A DNA stretch of 64,000 bases from Nomia melanderi (GCF_051020985.1 NW_027475142.1:1488001-1552000); one strand, 5' to 3'. Positions 37,966 to 51,611 are shown, numbered from the stretch's first letter. Numbers and translations are program-made. Notes: generated from the sequence alone by a model not told the origin.

Positions 37966-38839
37966 AGCACCCGAGATATCACCAGATATATATTGGATTT
38001 TGCCCTGACCCTGAGTGTCCGACCCCATTTGACTGTGGTTGTCTCGGCCCCTGGAGGTCCGAGGTCGTTCCCGCTGCACAGATGCATGCGCCAGGGCCTC
38101 CTGCACATAATTCACTTTGGTTTATTGCGCTGTATCTAATAGCACCCGAGATATCACCAGATATATATTGGATTTTCCCTGACCCTGAGTGTCCGGCCCC
38201 ATTTGACTGTGGTTTTCTCGGCCCCTGGTGGTCCGAGGTCGTTCCCGCTGCCCAGATTCATGCACCAGGGCCTCCTGCAGATATTTCACTTTGGTTTATT
38301 GCGCTATCTCTAATAGCACCCGAGATATCACCAGATATATATTGGATTTTCCCCTGACCCTGAGTGTCCGGCCCCATGGGTCTGTGGTTTTCTCGGCCCC
38401 TGGTGGTCCGAGGTCGTTCCCGCTGCACAGATTCATGCGCCAGGGCCTCCTACAGACAATGCACTTTGATTTATTGCGCTATCTCTAATAGCAGCCGAGA
38501 TATCACCAGATATATAATGGATTTTCCCCTGACCCTGAGTGACCGACCCCATGAGACTGTGGTTTTCTCGGCCCCTGGTGGTCCGAGGTCGTTCCCGCTG
38601 CACAGATTCATCCATCAGGGCCTCCTACAGACAATGCACTTTGATTTATTGCGCTATCTCTAATAGCAGCCGAGATATCACCAGATATATATTGGATTTT
38701 CCCCTGACCCTGAGTGTCCGGCCCCATGAGACTGTGGTTTTCTCGGCCCCTGGTGGTCCGAGATCGTTCCCGTTGCACAGATTCATGCGCCAGGGCCTCC
38801 TGCAGATAATTCACTTTGGTTTATTGCGCTATCTCTAAT

Positions 38840-41800
38840 AGCACCCGAGATATCACCAGATATATATTGGATTTTCCCCTGACCCTGAGTGTCCGGCCCC
38901 ATGAGACTGTGGTTTTCTCGGCACCTGGTGGTCCGAGGTCGTTCCCGCTGCACAGATTCATGCGTCAGGGCCTCCTACAGACAATGCACTTTGATTTATT
39001 GCGCTATCTGTAATTGCACCCGAGATATCACCAGATATATATTGGATATTTCCCTCACCCTGAGTGTCCAGCCCCATGAGACGGTGGTTTTCTCGGCCCC
39101 TGGTGGACCGAGGTCGTACCCGCTGCACAGATTCATGCCCCAGTGCCTCCTGCAGATAATGCACTTTGGTTTATTGCGCTATCTCTAATAGCACCCGAGA
39201 TATCACCAGATATATATTGGATTTTTCCCTGACCCTGAGTGTCTGGCCCCATGAGACTGCGGTTTTCTCGGCCCCTGGTGGTCCGAGGTCGTTCCCGCTG
39301 CACAGATTCAGGCGCCAGGGCGTCCGGCAGATAATTCACTTTGGTTTATTGCGCTATCTTTAATAGCACCCGAGATATCACCAGATATATATTGGATTTT
39401 TCCCTGAACCTGAGTGTCCGGCCCCATGAGACGGTGGTTTTCTCGGCCCCTGGTGGTCCTAGGTCGTTCCCGCTGCACAGATTCGTGCGCCAGGGCCTCC
39501 TACGGACAATGCACTTTGATTTATTGCGCTATCTGTAATAGCACCCGAGATATCACCAGATATATATTGGATTTTTCACTGACCCTGAGTGTCCGGCCCC
39601 ATGAGACGGTGGTTTTCTCGGCCCCTGGTGGTCCGAGGTCGTTCCCGCTGCACAGATTCGTGCGCCAGGGCCTCCTACGGACAATGCACTTTGATTTATT
39701 GCGCTATCTGTAATAGCACCAGAGATATCACCAGATATATATTGGATTTTACCCTGACCCTGAGTGTCCGGCCCCATGAGACTGTGGTTTACTCGGCCCC
39801 TGGTGGTCCGAGGTCGTTCCCGTTGCACAGATTCATGCGCCAGGGCCTCCTGCAGATAATTCACTTTGGTTTATTGCGCTATCTCTAATAGCACCCGAGA
39901 TATCACCAGATATATATTGGATTTTCCCCTGACCCTGAGTGTCCGGCCCCATGAGACTGTGGTTTTCTCTGCACCTGGTGGTCCGAGGTCGTTCCCGCTG
40001 CACAGATTCATGCGTCAGGGCATCCTACGGACAATGCACTTTGATTTATTGCGCTATCTGTAATTGCACCCGAGATATCACCAGATATATATTGGATATT
40101 TCCCTCACCCTGAGTGTCCAGCCCCATGAGACGGTGGTTTTCTCGGCCCCTGGTGGACCGAGGTCGTTCCCACTGCACAGATTCATGCGCCAGTGCCTCC
40201 TGCAGATAATGCACTTTGGTTTATTGCGCTATCTCTAATAGCACCCGAGATATCACCAGATATATATTGGATTTTTCCCTGACCCTGAGTGTCTGGCCCC
40301 ATGAGACTGCGGTTTTCTCGGCCCCTGGTGGTCCGAGGTCGTTCCCGCTGCACAGATTCAGGCGCCAGGGCGTCCTGCAGATAATTCACTTTGGTTTATT
40401 GCGCTATCTTTAATAGCACCCGAGATATCACCAGATATATATTGGATTTTTCCCTGAACCTGAGTGTCCGGCCCCATGAGACGGTGGTTTTCTCGGCCCC
40501 TGGTGGTCCTAGGTCGTTCCCGCTGCACAGATTCGTGCGCCAGGGCCTCCTACGGACAATGCACTTTGATTTATTGCGCTATCTGTAATAGCACCCGAGA
40601 TATCACCAGATATATATTGGATTTTTCACTGACCCTGAGTGTCCGGCCCCATGAGACTGTGGTTTACTCGGCTCCTGGTGGTCCGAGGTCGTTCCCGTTG
40701 CACAGATTCATGCGCCAGGGCCTCCTGCAGATAATTCACTTTGGTTTATTGCGCTATCTCTAATAGCACCCGAGATATCACCAGATATATATTGGATTTT
40801 CCCCTGACCCTGAGTGTCCGGCCCCATGAGACTGTGGTTTTCTCTGCACCTGGTGGTCCGAGGTCGTTCCCGCTGCACAGATTCATGCGTCAGGGCCTCC
40901 TACGGACAATGCACTTTGATTTATTGCGCTATCTGTAATTGCACCCGAGATATCACCAGATATATATTGGATATTTCCCTCACCCTGAGTGTCCAGCCCC
41001 ATGAGACGGTGGTTTTCTCGGCCCCTGGTGGACCGAGGTCGTTGCCACTGCACAGATTCATGCGCCAGTGCCTCCTGCAGATAATGCACTTTGGTTTATT
41101 GCGCTATCTCTAATAGCACCCGAGATATCACCAGATATATATTGGATTTTTCCCTGACCCTGAGTGTCTGGCCCCATGAGACTGCGGTTTTCTCGGCCCC
41201 TGGTGGTCCGAGGTCGTTCCCGCTGCACAGATTCAGGCGCCAGGGCGTCCTGCAGATAATTCACTTTGGTTTATTGCGCTGTATCTAATAGCACCCGAGA
41301 TATCACCAGATATATATTGGATTTTCCCTGACCCTGAGTGTCCGGCCCCATTTGACTGTGGTTTTCTCGGCCCCTGGAGGTCCGAGGTCGTTCCCGCTGC
41401 CCAGATTCATGCGCCAGGGCCTCCTGCAGATAATTCACTTTGGTTTATTGCGCTGTATCTAATAGCACCCGAGATATCACCAGATATATATTGGATTTTC
41501 CCCTGACCCTAAGTGTCCGGCCCCATGAGACTGTGGTTTTCTCGGCCCCTGGTGGTCCGAGGTCGTTCCTGCTGCCCAGATTCATGCGCCAGGGCCTCCT
41601 ACAGACAATGCACTTTGATTTATTGCGCTATCTGTAATAGGACCCGAGATATCACCAGATATATATTGGATTTTCCCCTGACCCTGAGTGTCCGGCCCCA
41701 TGAGACTGTGATTTTCTCGGACCCTGGTGGACCGAGGTCGTTCCCGCTGGACAGATTCATGCGCCAGGGCCTCCTGCAGATAATGCACTTTGGTTTATTG

Positions 41801-44800
41801 CGCTATCTCTAATAGCACCCGAGATATCACCAGATATATATTGGATTTTTCCCTGACCCTGAGTGTCCGGCCCCATGAGACTGCGGTTTTCTCGGCCCCT
41901 GGTGGTCCGAGGTCGTTCCCGCTGCACACATTCATGCGCCAGCGCCTCCTGCAGATAATTCACTTTGGTTTATTGCGCTATCTCTAATAGCACCCGAGAT
42001 ATCACCAGATATATATTGGATTTTCCCCTGACCCTGAGTGTCCGGCCCCATGGGACTGTGGTTTTCTCGGCCCCTGGTGGTCCGAGGTCGTTCCCGCTGC
42101 ACAGATTCATGCGCCAGGGCCTCCTACAGACAATGCACTTTGATTTATTGCCCTATCTGTAATAGCACCCGAGATATCACCAGATATATATTGGATTTTC
42201 CCCTGACCCTGAGTGTCCGGCCCCATGAGACTGTGGTTTTCTCTGCCCCTGGTGGTCCGGGATCGTTCCCGTTGCACAGATTCATGCGCCAGGGCCTCCT
42301 GCAGATAATTCAATTTGGTTTATTGCGCTATCTCTAATAGCAGCCGAGATATCACCAGATATATATTGGATTTTCTCCTGAACCTGTGTGTCCGGCCCCA
42401 TGAGACTGTGGTTTTCTCGGCCCCTGGTGGTCAGAGGTCGTTCCCGCTGCACAGATTCATGCATCAGGGCCTCCTACAGACAATGCACTTTGATTTATTG
42501 CGCTATCTGTAATAGCACCCGAGATATCACCAGATATATATTGGATTTTACCCTGACCCTGAGCGTCCGGCCCCATGAGACGGTGCTTGTCTCGGCCCCT
42601 GGAGGTCCGAGGACGTTCCCGCAGCACAGATTCATGCGGCAGTGCCTCCTGCAGATAATTCACTTTGGTTTACTGCGCTATCTCTAATAGTACCCGAGAT
42701 ATCACCAGATATATATTGGATTTTTCCCTGACCCTGAGTGTCCGGCCCCATGAGACGGTGCTTGTCTCGGCCCCTGGAGGTCCGAGGACGTTCCCGCAGC
42801 ACAGATTCATGCGGCAGTGCCTCCTGCAGATAATTCACTTTGGTTTACTGCGCTACCTCTAATAGTACCCGAGATATCACCAGATATATATTGGATTTTT
42901 CCCTGACCCTGAGTGTCCGACCCCATGAGACTGTGGTTTTCTCTGCCGATGGTGGTCCGAGGTCGTTCCCGCTGCACAGATTCACGCGCCAGGGCCTCCT
43001 ACAGACAATGCACTTTGATTTATTTCGCTATCTGTAATAGCACCCGAGATATCACCAGATATATATTGGATTTTACCCTGACCCTGAGTGTCCGGCCCCA
43101 TGAGACTGTGGTTTTCTCGGCCCCTGGTGGTCCGAGGTCGTTCCCGTTGCACTGTTTCATGCGCCAGGGCCTCCTGCAGATAATTCACTTTGGTTTATTG
43201 CGCTATCTCTAATAGCACCCGAGATATGACCAGATATATATTGGATTTTCCCCTGACCCTGAGTGTCCGGACCCATGAGACTGTGATTTTCTCGGACCCT
43301 GGTGGTCCGAGGTGGTTCCCGCTGCACAGATTCATGCGCCAGGGCCTCCTACAGATAATTCAATTTGGTTTATTGCGCTATCTCTAATAGCAGCCGAGAT
43401 ATCACCAGATATATATTGGATTTTCCCCTGAACCTGTGTGTCCGGCCCCATGAGACTGTGGTTTTCTCGGCCCCTGGTGGTCAGAGGTCGTTCCCGCTGC
43501 ACAGATTCATGCATCAGGGCCTCCTACAGACAATGCACTTTGATTTATTGCGCTATCTGTAATAGCACCCGAGATATCACCAGATATATATTGGATTTTT
43601 CACTGAACCTGAGTGTCCGGCCCCATGAGACGGTGGTTTTCTCGGCCCCTGGTGGTCAGAGGTCGTTCCCGCTGCACAGACTCGTGCGCCAGGGCCTCCT
43701 ACAGACAATGCACTTTGATTTATTGCGCTATCTGTAATAGCACCAGAGATATCACCAGATATATATTGGATTTTACCCTGACCCTGAGTGTCCGGCTCCA
43801 TGAGACGGTGCTTGTCTCGGCCCCTGGAGGTCCGAGGACGTTCCCGCAGCACAGATTCGTGCGCCAGGGCCTCCTACAGACAATGCACTTTGATTTATTG
43901 CGCTATCTGTAATAGCAGCCGAGATATCACCAGATATATATTGGATTTTTCACAGACCCTGAGTGTCCGGCCCCATGGGACTGTGGTTTTCTCGGCCCCT
44001 GGTGGTCCGAGGTCGTTCCCGCTGCACAGATTCATGCGCCAGGGCCTCCTACAGACAATGCACTTTGATTTATTGCCCTATCTGTAATAGCACCCGAGAT
44101 ATCACCAGATATATATTGGATTTTCCCCTGACCCTGAGTGTCCGGCCCCATGAGACTGTGGTTTTCTCGGCCCCTGGTGGTCCGAGGTCGTTCCCGCTGC
44201 ACAGAATCATGCGCCAGGACTTCCTGCAGAGAATGCACTTTGGTTTATTGCGCTATCTCTAATAGCACCCGAGATATCACCAGATATATATTGGATTTTC
44301 CCCTGACCCTGAGTGTCCGGCCCCATGAGACTGTGGTTTTCTCGGCCCCTGGTGGTCCGAGGTCGTTCCGGCTGCACAGATTCATGCGCCAGGGCCCCCT
44401 GCAGATAATTTACTTTGATTTATTGCGCTATCTCTAATAGCACCCGAGATTTCACCAGATATATATAGGATTTCTCCCTGACCCTGACTGTCCGGCCCCA
44501 TGAGACGGTGATTTTCTCGGCCCCTGGTGGTCCGAGGTCGTTCCCGCTGCACAGTTTCATGCGACAGGGCCTCCTGCAGATAATTCACTTTGGTTTATTG
44601 CGCTATCTCTAATAGCACCCAAGATATCACCAGATATATATTGGATTTTTCCCTGACCCTGAGTGTCCGGCCCCATGAGGCTGTGGTTTTCTCGGCCCCT
44701 GGTGGTCCGAGGTCGTTCCCGCTGCACAGATTCGTGCGCCAGGGCCTCTTACAGACAATGCACTTTGATTTATTGCGCTATCTGTAATAGCACCCGAGAT

Positions 44801-46012
44801 AACACCAGATATATATTGGATTTTCCCCTGACCCTGAGTGTCCGGCCCCATGAGACTGTGGCTTTCTCGGCCCCTGGTGGTTCGAGATCGTTCCCGTTGC
44901 ACAGATTCATGCGCCAGGGCCTCCTGCAGATAATTCACTTTGGTTTATTGCGCTATCTCTAATAGCAGCCGAGATATCACCAGATATATATTGGATTTTC
45001 CCCTGACCCTGAGTGACCGGCCCCATGGGACTGTGGTTTTCTCGGCCCCTGGTGGTCCGAGGTCGTTCCCGCTGCACAGATTCATACGCCAGGGCCTCCT
45101 ACAGACAATGCACTTTGATTTATTGCGCTATCTGTAATAGCACCCGAGATATCACCAGATATATATTGGATTTTGCCCTGACCCTGAGTGTCCGACCCCA
45201 TTTGACTGTGGTTGTCTCGGCCCCTGGAGGTCCGAGGTCGTTCCCGCTGCACAGATGCATGCGCCAGGGCCTCCTGCACATAATTCACTTTGGTTTATTG
45301 CGCTGTATCTAATAGCACCCGAGATATCACCAGATATATATTGGATTTTCCCTGACCCTGAGTGTCCGGCCCCATTTGACTGTGGTTTTCTCGGCCCCTG
45401 GTGGTCCGAGGTCGTTCCCGCTGCCCAGATTCATGCACCAGGGCCTCCTGCAGATATTTCACTTTGGTTTATTGCGCTATCTCTAATAGCACCCGAGATA
45501 TCACCAGATATATATTGGATTTTCCCCTGACCCTGAGTGTCCGGCCCCATGGGTCTGTGGTTTTCTCGGCCCCTGGTGGTCCGAGGTCGTTCCCGCTGCA
45601 CAGATTCATGCGCCAGGGCCTCCTACAGACAATGCACTTTGATTTATTGCGCTATCTCTAATAGCAGCCGAGATATCACCAGATATATATTGGATTTTCC
45701 CCTGACCCTGAGTGACCGACCCCATGAGACTGTGGTTTTCTCGGCCCCTGGTGGTCCGAGGTCGTTCCCGCTGCACAGATTCATCCATCAGGGCCTCCTA
45801 CAGACAATGCACTTTGATTTATTGCGCTATCTCTAATAGCAGCCGAGATATCACCAGATATATATTGGATTTTCCCCTGACCCTGAGTGTCCGGCCCCAT
45901 GAGACTGTGGTTTTCTCGGCCCCTGGTGGTCCGAGATCGTTCCCGTTGCACAGATTCATGCGCCAGGGCCTCCTGCAGATAATTCACTTTGGTTTATTGC
46001 GCTATCTCTAAT
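38840..46012 (+). repeat. Super-unit 3, 41 monomers (7,173 bp)
   Basis: This copy is colinear with super-unit 2 at 6,996 bp up to 41290 and shares its K-L fusion (40590). It keeps the A monomer (41464) and the four monomers that super-unit 2 lacks (43914-44613). It has four inserted monomers at 41639-42338 and a hybrid monomer at 44789. Only two 174-bp monomers are present (41290 and 45314). The simplest reading is that units 2 and 3 share an ancestor apart from unit 1, and that unit 2 later lost pieces. Confidence 0.88.
41639..42338 (+). repeat. Four inserted monomers in super-unit 3
   Basis: Super-unit 1 goes directly from the A monomer (27646) to the GAACCTGTGTG monomer (27821). Here four monomers intervene: one with GTGATTTTCTCGGACCC and GCTGGACAG, one with ACTGCGG and ACACATTCATGCGCCAGCG, one with CATGGGACTG and TTGCCCTATC, and one with CTCTGCCCCTGG and GGGATCG. 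The second and third closely resemble monomers of the 46-53 kb region, so they may have been copied from there. Confidence 0.8.
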
Positions 46013-47061
46013 AGCAGCCGAGATATCACCAGATATATATTGGATTTTCCCCTGACCCTGAGTGACCGACCCCATGAGACTGTGGTTTTCTCGGCCCCTG
46101 GTGGTCCGAGGTCGTTCCCGCTGCACAGATTCATCCATCAGGGCCTCCTACAGACAATGCACTTTGATTTATTGCGCTATCTGTAATAGCACCAGAGATA
46201 TCACCAGATATATATTGGATTTTACCCTGACCCTGAGTGTCCGGCCCCATGAGACGGTGGTTTTCTCGGCCCCTGGTGGTCCGAGGTCGTTCCCGCTGCA
46301 CAGATTCGGGCGCCAGGGCCTCCTGCAAATAACTCACTATGGTTTATTGCGCTATCTCTAATAGCACCCGAGATATCACCAGATATATATTGGATTTTTC
46401 CCTGACCCTGAGTGTCCGGCCCCATGAGACGGTGGTTTTCTCGGCCCCTGGTAGTCCTAGGTCGTTCCCGCTGCACAGATGCATGCGCCAGGGCCTCCTG
46501 CAGATAATTCACTTTGGTTTATTGTGCTGTATCTAATAGCACCCGAGATATCACCAGATATATATTGGATTTTCCCCTGACCCTGAGTGTCCGGCCCCAT
46601 GAGACTGTGGTTTTCTCGGCCCCTGGTGGTCCGAGGTCGTTCCCGTTGCACAGATTCATGCGCCAGGGCCTCCTGCAGATAATTCACTTTGGTTTATTGC
46701 GCTATCTCTAATAGCAGCCGAGATATCACCAGATATATATTGGATTTTGCCCTGACCCTGAGTGTCCGACCCCATTTGACTGTGGTTGTCTCGGCCCCTG
46801 GAGGTCCGAGGTCGTTCCCGCTGCACAGATGCATGCGCCAGGGCCTCCGGCACATAATTCACTTTGGTTTATTGCGCTGTATCTAATAGCACCCTAGATA
46901 TCACCAGATATATATTGGATTTTCCCTGACCCTGAGTGTCCGGCCCCATTTGACGGTGGTTTTCTCGGCCCCTGGTGGTCCGAGGTCGTTCCCGCTGCCC
47001 AGATTCATGCACCAGGGCCTCCTGCAGATAATTCACTTTGGTTTATTGCGCTATCTCTAAT
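46013..47061 (+). repeat. Transition between super-units and 13-monomer repeat
   Basis: Six monomers mix both neighbours: a second CATCCATCAGG monomer (46013), one with CTGCAAATAACTCACTATGG (46188), one with GTAGTCCTAGG and ATTGTGCTGTATCT (46363, like 48987 and 51087), a near-consensus monomer (46538), a CCATTTGAC/GCACATAATTC monomer (46713) and the last 174-bp monomer (46888). Confidence 0.82.
46538..46712 (+). repeat. Representative near-consensus monomer
   Basis: This is one of the copies closest to the array consensus, useful as a reference. It has CCCC at the variable site, GAGACTGTGG, a standard dyad (CTCGG and CCGAG), CCCGTTGCAC, and the CTGCAGATAATTC...CTCTAAT form of the 3' end. It contains an EcoRV site (GATATC) near its start, as most monomers do, and a PstI site (CTGCAG) found only in one 3'-end form. 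Confidence 0.85.
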
Positions 47062-49336
47062 AGCACCCGAGATATCACCAGATATATATTGGATTTTCCC
47101 CTGACCCTGAGTGTCCGGCCCCATGGGACTGTGGTTTTCTCGGCCCCTGGTGGTCCGAGGTCGTTCCCGCTGCACAGATTCATGCGCCAGGGCCTCCTAC
47201 AGACAATGCACTTTGATTTATTGCCCTATCTGTAATAGCACCCGAGATATCACCAGATATATATTGGATTTTCCCCTGACCCTGAGTGTCCGGCCCCATG
47301 AGACTGTGGTTTTCTCGGCCCCTGGTGGTCCGAGATCGTTCCCGTTGCACAGATTCATGCGCCAGGGCCTCCTGCAGATAATTCACTTTGGTTTATTGCG
47401 CTATCTCTAATAGCAGCCGAGATATCACCAGATATATATTGGATTTTACCCTGACCCTGAGTGTCCGGCCCCATGAGACGGTGCTTGTCTCGGCCCCTGG
47501 AGGTCCGAGGACGTTCCCGCAGCACAGATTCATGCGCCAGTGCCTCCTGCGGATAATTCACTTTGGTTTACTGCGCTATCTCTAATAGTACCCGAGATAT
47601 CACCAGATATATATTGGATTTTGCCCTGACCCTGAGTGTCCGACCCCATGAGACTGTGGTTTTCTCTGCCGATGGTGGTCCGAGGTCGTTCCCGCTGCAC
47701 AGATTCATGCGCCAGGGCCTCCTACAGACAATGCACTTTGATTTATTTCGCTATCTGTAATAGCACCCGAGATATCACCAGATATATATTGGATTTCACC
47801 CTGACCCTGAGTGTCCGGCCCCATGAGACTGCGGTTTTCTCGGCCCCTGGTGGTCCGAGGTCGTTCCCGTTGCACTGTTTCATGCGCCAGGGCCTCGTGT
47901 AGATAATTCACTTTGGTTTATTGCGCTATCTCTAATAGCACCCAAGATATCACCAGATATATATTGGATTTTCCCCTGACCCTGAGTGTCCGGCCCCATG
48001 AGACGGTGGTTGTCTCGGCCCCTGGTGGTCCGAGGTCGTTCCCGCCGCACAGATTCATGCGCCAGGGCCTCCTGCAGATAATTCACTTTGGTTTATTGCG
48101 CTATCTCTAATAGCAGCCGAGATATCACCAGATATATATTGGATTTTACCCTGACCCTGAGTGTCCGGCCCCATGAGACGGTGCTTGTCTCGGCCCCTGG
48201 AGGTCCGAGGACGTTCCCGCAGCACAGATTCATGCGCCAGGGCCTCCTACAGACAATGCACTTTGATTTATTGCCCTATCTGTAATAGCTCTCGAGATAT
48301 CACCAGATATATATTGGATTTTCCCCTGACCCTGAGTGGCCGGCCCCATGAGACGGTGGTCTTCTCGGCCCCTGGTGGTCCGAGGTCGTTCCCGCTACCC
48401 AGATTCATGCGCCACGGCCTCCTACAGACAATGCACTTTGATTTATTGCGCTATCTGTAATAGCACCCGAGATATCACCAGATATATATTGGATTTTCCC
48501 CTGACCCTGAGTGTCCGGCCCCATGAGACTGTGGTTTTCTCGGCCCCTGGTGGTCCGAGGTCGTTCCCGTTGCACAGATTCATGCGCCTGGGCCTCCTGC
48601 AGATAATTCACTTTGGTTTATTGCGCTATCTCTAATAGCTGCCGAGATATCACCAGATATATATTGGATTTTCCCCTGACCCTGAGTGTCCGGCCCCATG
48701 AGACTGTGGTTTTCTCGGCCCCTGGTGGTCCGAGATCGTTCCCGTTGCACAGATTCATGCGCCAGGGCCTCCTGCAGATAATTCACTTTGGTTTATTGCG
48801 CTATCTCTAATAGCAGCCGAGATATCACCAGATATATATTGGATTTTCCCCTGACCCTGAGTGACCGACCCCATGAGACTGTGGTTTTCTCGGCCCCTGG
48901 TGGTCCGAGGTCGTTCCCGCTGCACAGATTCATCCATCAGGGCCTCCTACAGACAATGCACTTTGATTTATTGCGCTATCTGTAATAGCACCAGAGATAT
49001 CACCAGATATATATTAGATTTTTCCCTGACCCTGAGTGTCCGGCCCCATGAGACGGTGGTTTTCTCGGCCCCTGGTGGTCCTAGGTCGTTCCCGCTGCAC
49101 AGATGCATGCGCCAGGGCCTCCTGCAGATAATTCACTTTGGTTTATTGTGCTGTATCTAATAGCACCCGAGATATCACCAGATATATATTGGATTTTCCC
49201 CTGACCCTGAGTGTCCGGCCCCATGAGACTGTGGTTTTCTCGGCCCCTGGTGGTCCGAGATCGTTCCCGTTGCACAGATTCATGCGCCAGGGCCTCCTGC
49301 AGATAATTCCCTTTGGTTTATTGCGCTATCTCTAAT
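47062..49336 (+). repeat. 13-monomer higher-order repeat, copy 1
   Basis: This 2,275-bp unit runs through CATGGGACTG with TTGCCCTATC; GAGATCGTTCCCG; GACGGTGCTTGTC with GCAGCAC and GCGGATAATTC; TCTGCCGATGG; GGATTTCACCC with GTTGCACTGTTTC; CACCCAAG with CCGCCGCAC; a second GCTTGTC type; AGCTCTCGAG with GGTCTTCTCGG and GCTACCC; GCGCCTGGGCC; AGCTGCCGAG; CATCCATCAGG; CACCAGAG with ATTGTGCTG; and one with ATTCCCTTTGG. Confidence 0.9.
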
Positions 49337-51436
49337 AGCAGCCGAGATATCACCAGATATATATTGGATTTTCCCCTGACCCTGAGTGTCCGGCCCCATG
49401 GGACTGTGGTTTTCTCGGCCCCTGGTGGTCCGAGGTCGTTCCCGCTGCACAGATTCATGCGCCAGGGCCTCCTACAGACAATGCACTTTGATTTATTGCC
49501 CTATCTGTAATAGCACCCGAGATATCACCAGATATATATTGGATTTTCCCCTGACCCTGAGTGTCCGGCCCCATGAGACTGTGGTTTTCTCGGCCCCTGG
49601 TGGTCCGAGATCGTTCCCGTTGCACAGATTCATGCGCCAGGGCCTCCTGCAGATAATTCACTTTGGTTTATTGCGCTATCTCTAATAGCAGCCGAGATAT
49701 CACCAGATATATATTGGATTTTACCCTGACCCTGAGTGTCCGGCCCCATGAGACGGTGCTTGTCTCGGCCCCTGGAGGTCCGAGGACGTTCCCGCAGCAC
49801 AGATTCATGCGCCAGTGCCTCCTGCGGATAATTCACTTTGGTTTACTGCGCTATCTCTAATAGTACCCGAGATATCACCAGACATATATTGGATTTTGCC
49901 CTGACCCTGAGTGTCCGACCCCATGAGACTGTGGTTTTCTCTGCCGATGGTGGTCCGAGGTCGTTCCCGCTGCACAGATTCATGCGCCAGGGCCTCCTAC
50001 AGGCAATGCACTTTGATTTATTTCGCTATCTGTAATAGCACCCGAGATATCACCAGATATATATTGGATTTCACCCTGACCCTGAGTGTCCGGCCCCATG
50101 AGACTGCGGTTTTCTCGGCCCCTGGTGGTCCGAGGTCGTTCCCGTTGCACTGTTTCATGCGCCAGGGCCTCCTGTAGATAATTCACTTTGGTTTATTGCG
50201 CTATCTCTAATAGCACCCAAGATATCACCAGATATATATTGGATTTTCCCCTGACCCTGAGTGTCCGGCCCCATGAGACGGTGGTTGTCTCGGCCCCTGG
50301 TGGTCCGAGGTCGTTCCCGCCGCACAGACTCATGCGCCAGGGCCTCCTGCAGATAATTCACTTTGGTTTATTGCGCTATCTCTAATAGCAGCCGAGATAT
50401 CACCAGATATATATTGGATTTTACCCTGACCCTGAGTGTCCGGCCCCATGAGACGGTGCTTGTCTCGGCCCCTGGAGGTCCGAGGACGTTCCCGCAGCAC
50501 AGATTCATGCGCCAGGGCCTCCTACAGACAATGCACTTTGATTTATTGCCCTATCTGTAATAGCTCTCGAGATATCACCAGATATATATTGGATTTTCCC
50601 CTGACCCTGAGTGGCCGGCCCCATGAGACGGTGGTCTTCTCGGCCCCTGGTGGTCCGAGGTCGTTCCCGCTACCCAGATTCATGCGCCACGGCCTCCTAC
50701 AGACAATGCACTTTGATTTATTGCGCTATCTGTAATAGCACCCGAGATATCACCAGATATATATTGGATTTTCCCCTGACCCTGAGTGTCCGGCCCCATG
50801 AGACTGTGGTTTTCTCGGCCCCTGGTGGTCCGAGGTCGTTCCCGTTGCCCAGATTCATGCGCCTGGGCCTCCTGCAGATAATTCACTTTGGTTTATTGCG
50901 CTATCTCTAATAGCAGCCGAGATATCACCAGATATATATTGGATTTTCCCCTGACCCTGAGTGTCGGGCCCCATGAGACTGTGGTTTTCTCGGCCCCTGG
51001 TGGTCCGAGATCGTTCCCGTTGCACAGATTCATGCGCCAGGGCCTCCTGCAGATAATTCACTTTGGTTTATTGCGCTATCTGTAATAGCACCAGAGATAT
51101 CACCAGATATATATTGGATTTTTCCCTGACCCTGAGTGTCCGGCCCCATGAGACGGTGGTTTTCTCGGCCCCTGGTGGTACTAGGTCGTTCCCGCTGCAC
51201 AGATGCATGCGCCAGGGCCTCCTGCAGATAATTCACTTTGGTTTATTGTGCTGTATCTAATAGCACCCGAGATATCACCAGATATATATTGGATTTTCCC
51301 CTCACCCTGAGTGTCCGGCCCCATGAGGCTGTGGTTTTCTCGGCCCCTGGTGGTCCGAGGTCGTTGCCGTTGCACAGATTCATGCGCCAGGGCCTCCTGC
51401 AGATAATTCACTTTGGTTTATTGCGCTATCTCTAAT
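49337..51436 (+). repeat. 13-monomer higher-order repeat, copy 2 (12 monomers)
   Basis: This unit is colinear with 47062-49336 at an offset of 2,275 bp for ten monomers. The CATCCATCAGG monomer is missing from the eleventh place and the offset falls to 2,100 bp; that monomer type reappears just after the unit, at 51437. Private changes include GACATATATTGG (49862), CTACAGGCAATG and GTGTCGGGCCC (50912). Confidence 0.88.
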
Positions 51437-51611
51437 AGCAGCCGAGATATCACCAGATATATATTGGATTTTCCCCTGACCCTGAGTGACCGACCCCATG
51501 AGACTGTGGTTTTCTCGGCCCCTGGAGGACCGAGGTCGTTCCAGCTGCACAGATTCATCCATCAGGGCCTCCTACAGACAATGAACTTTGATTTATTGCG
51601 CTATCTGTAAT

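Larger units (their letters stand above)
31844..38839 (+). repeat. Super-unit 2, 40 monomers (6,996 bp)
   Basis: This copy is colinear with super-unit 1 at offsets of 6,997, 6,822, 6,647 and 5,947 bp. The steps mark a K-L fusion (33594), loss of the A monomer after 34294, and loss of four monomers near 36043. It regains length from a four-monomer tandem duplication (36568-37965) and neighbouring changes. Four 174-bp monomers give 40 x 175 minus 4. Confidence 0.9.
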
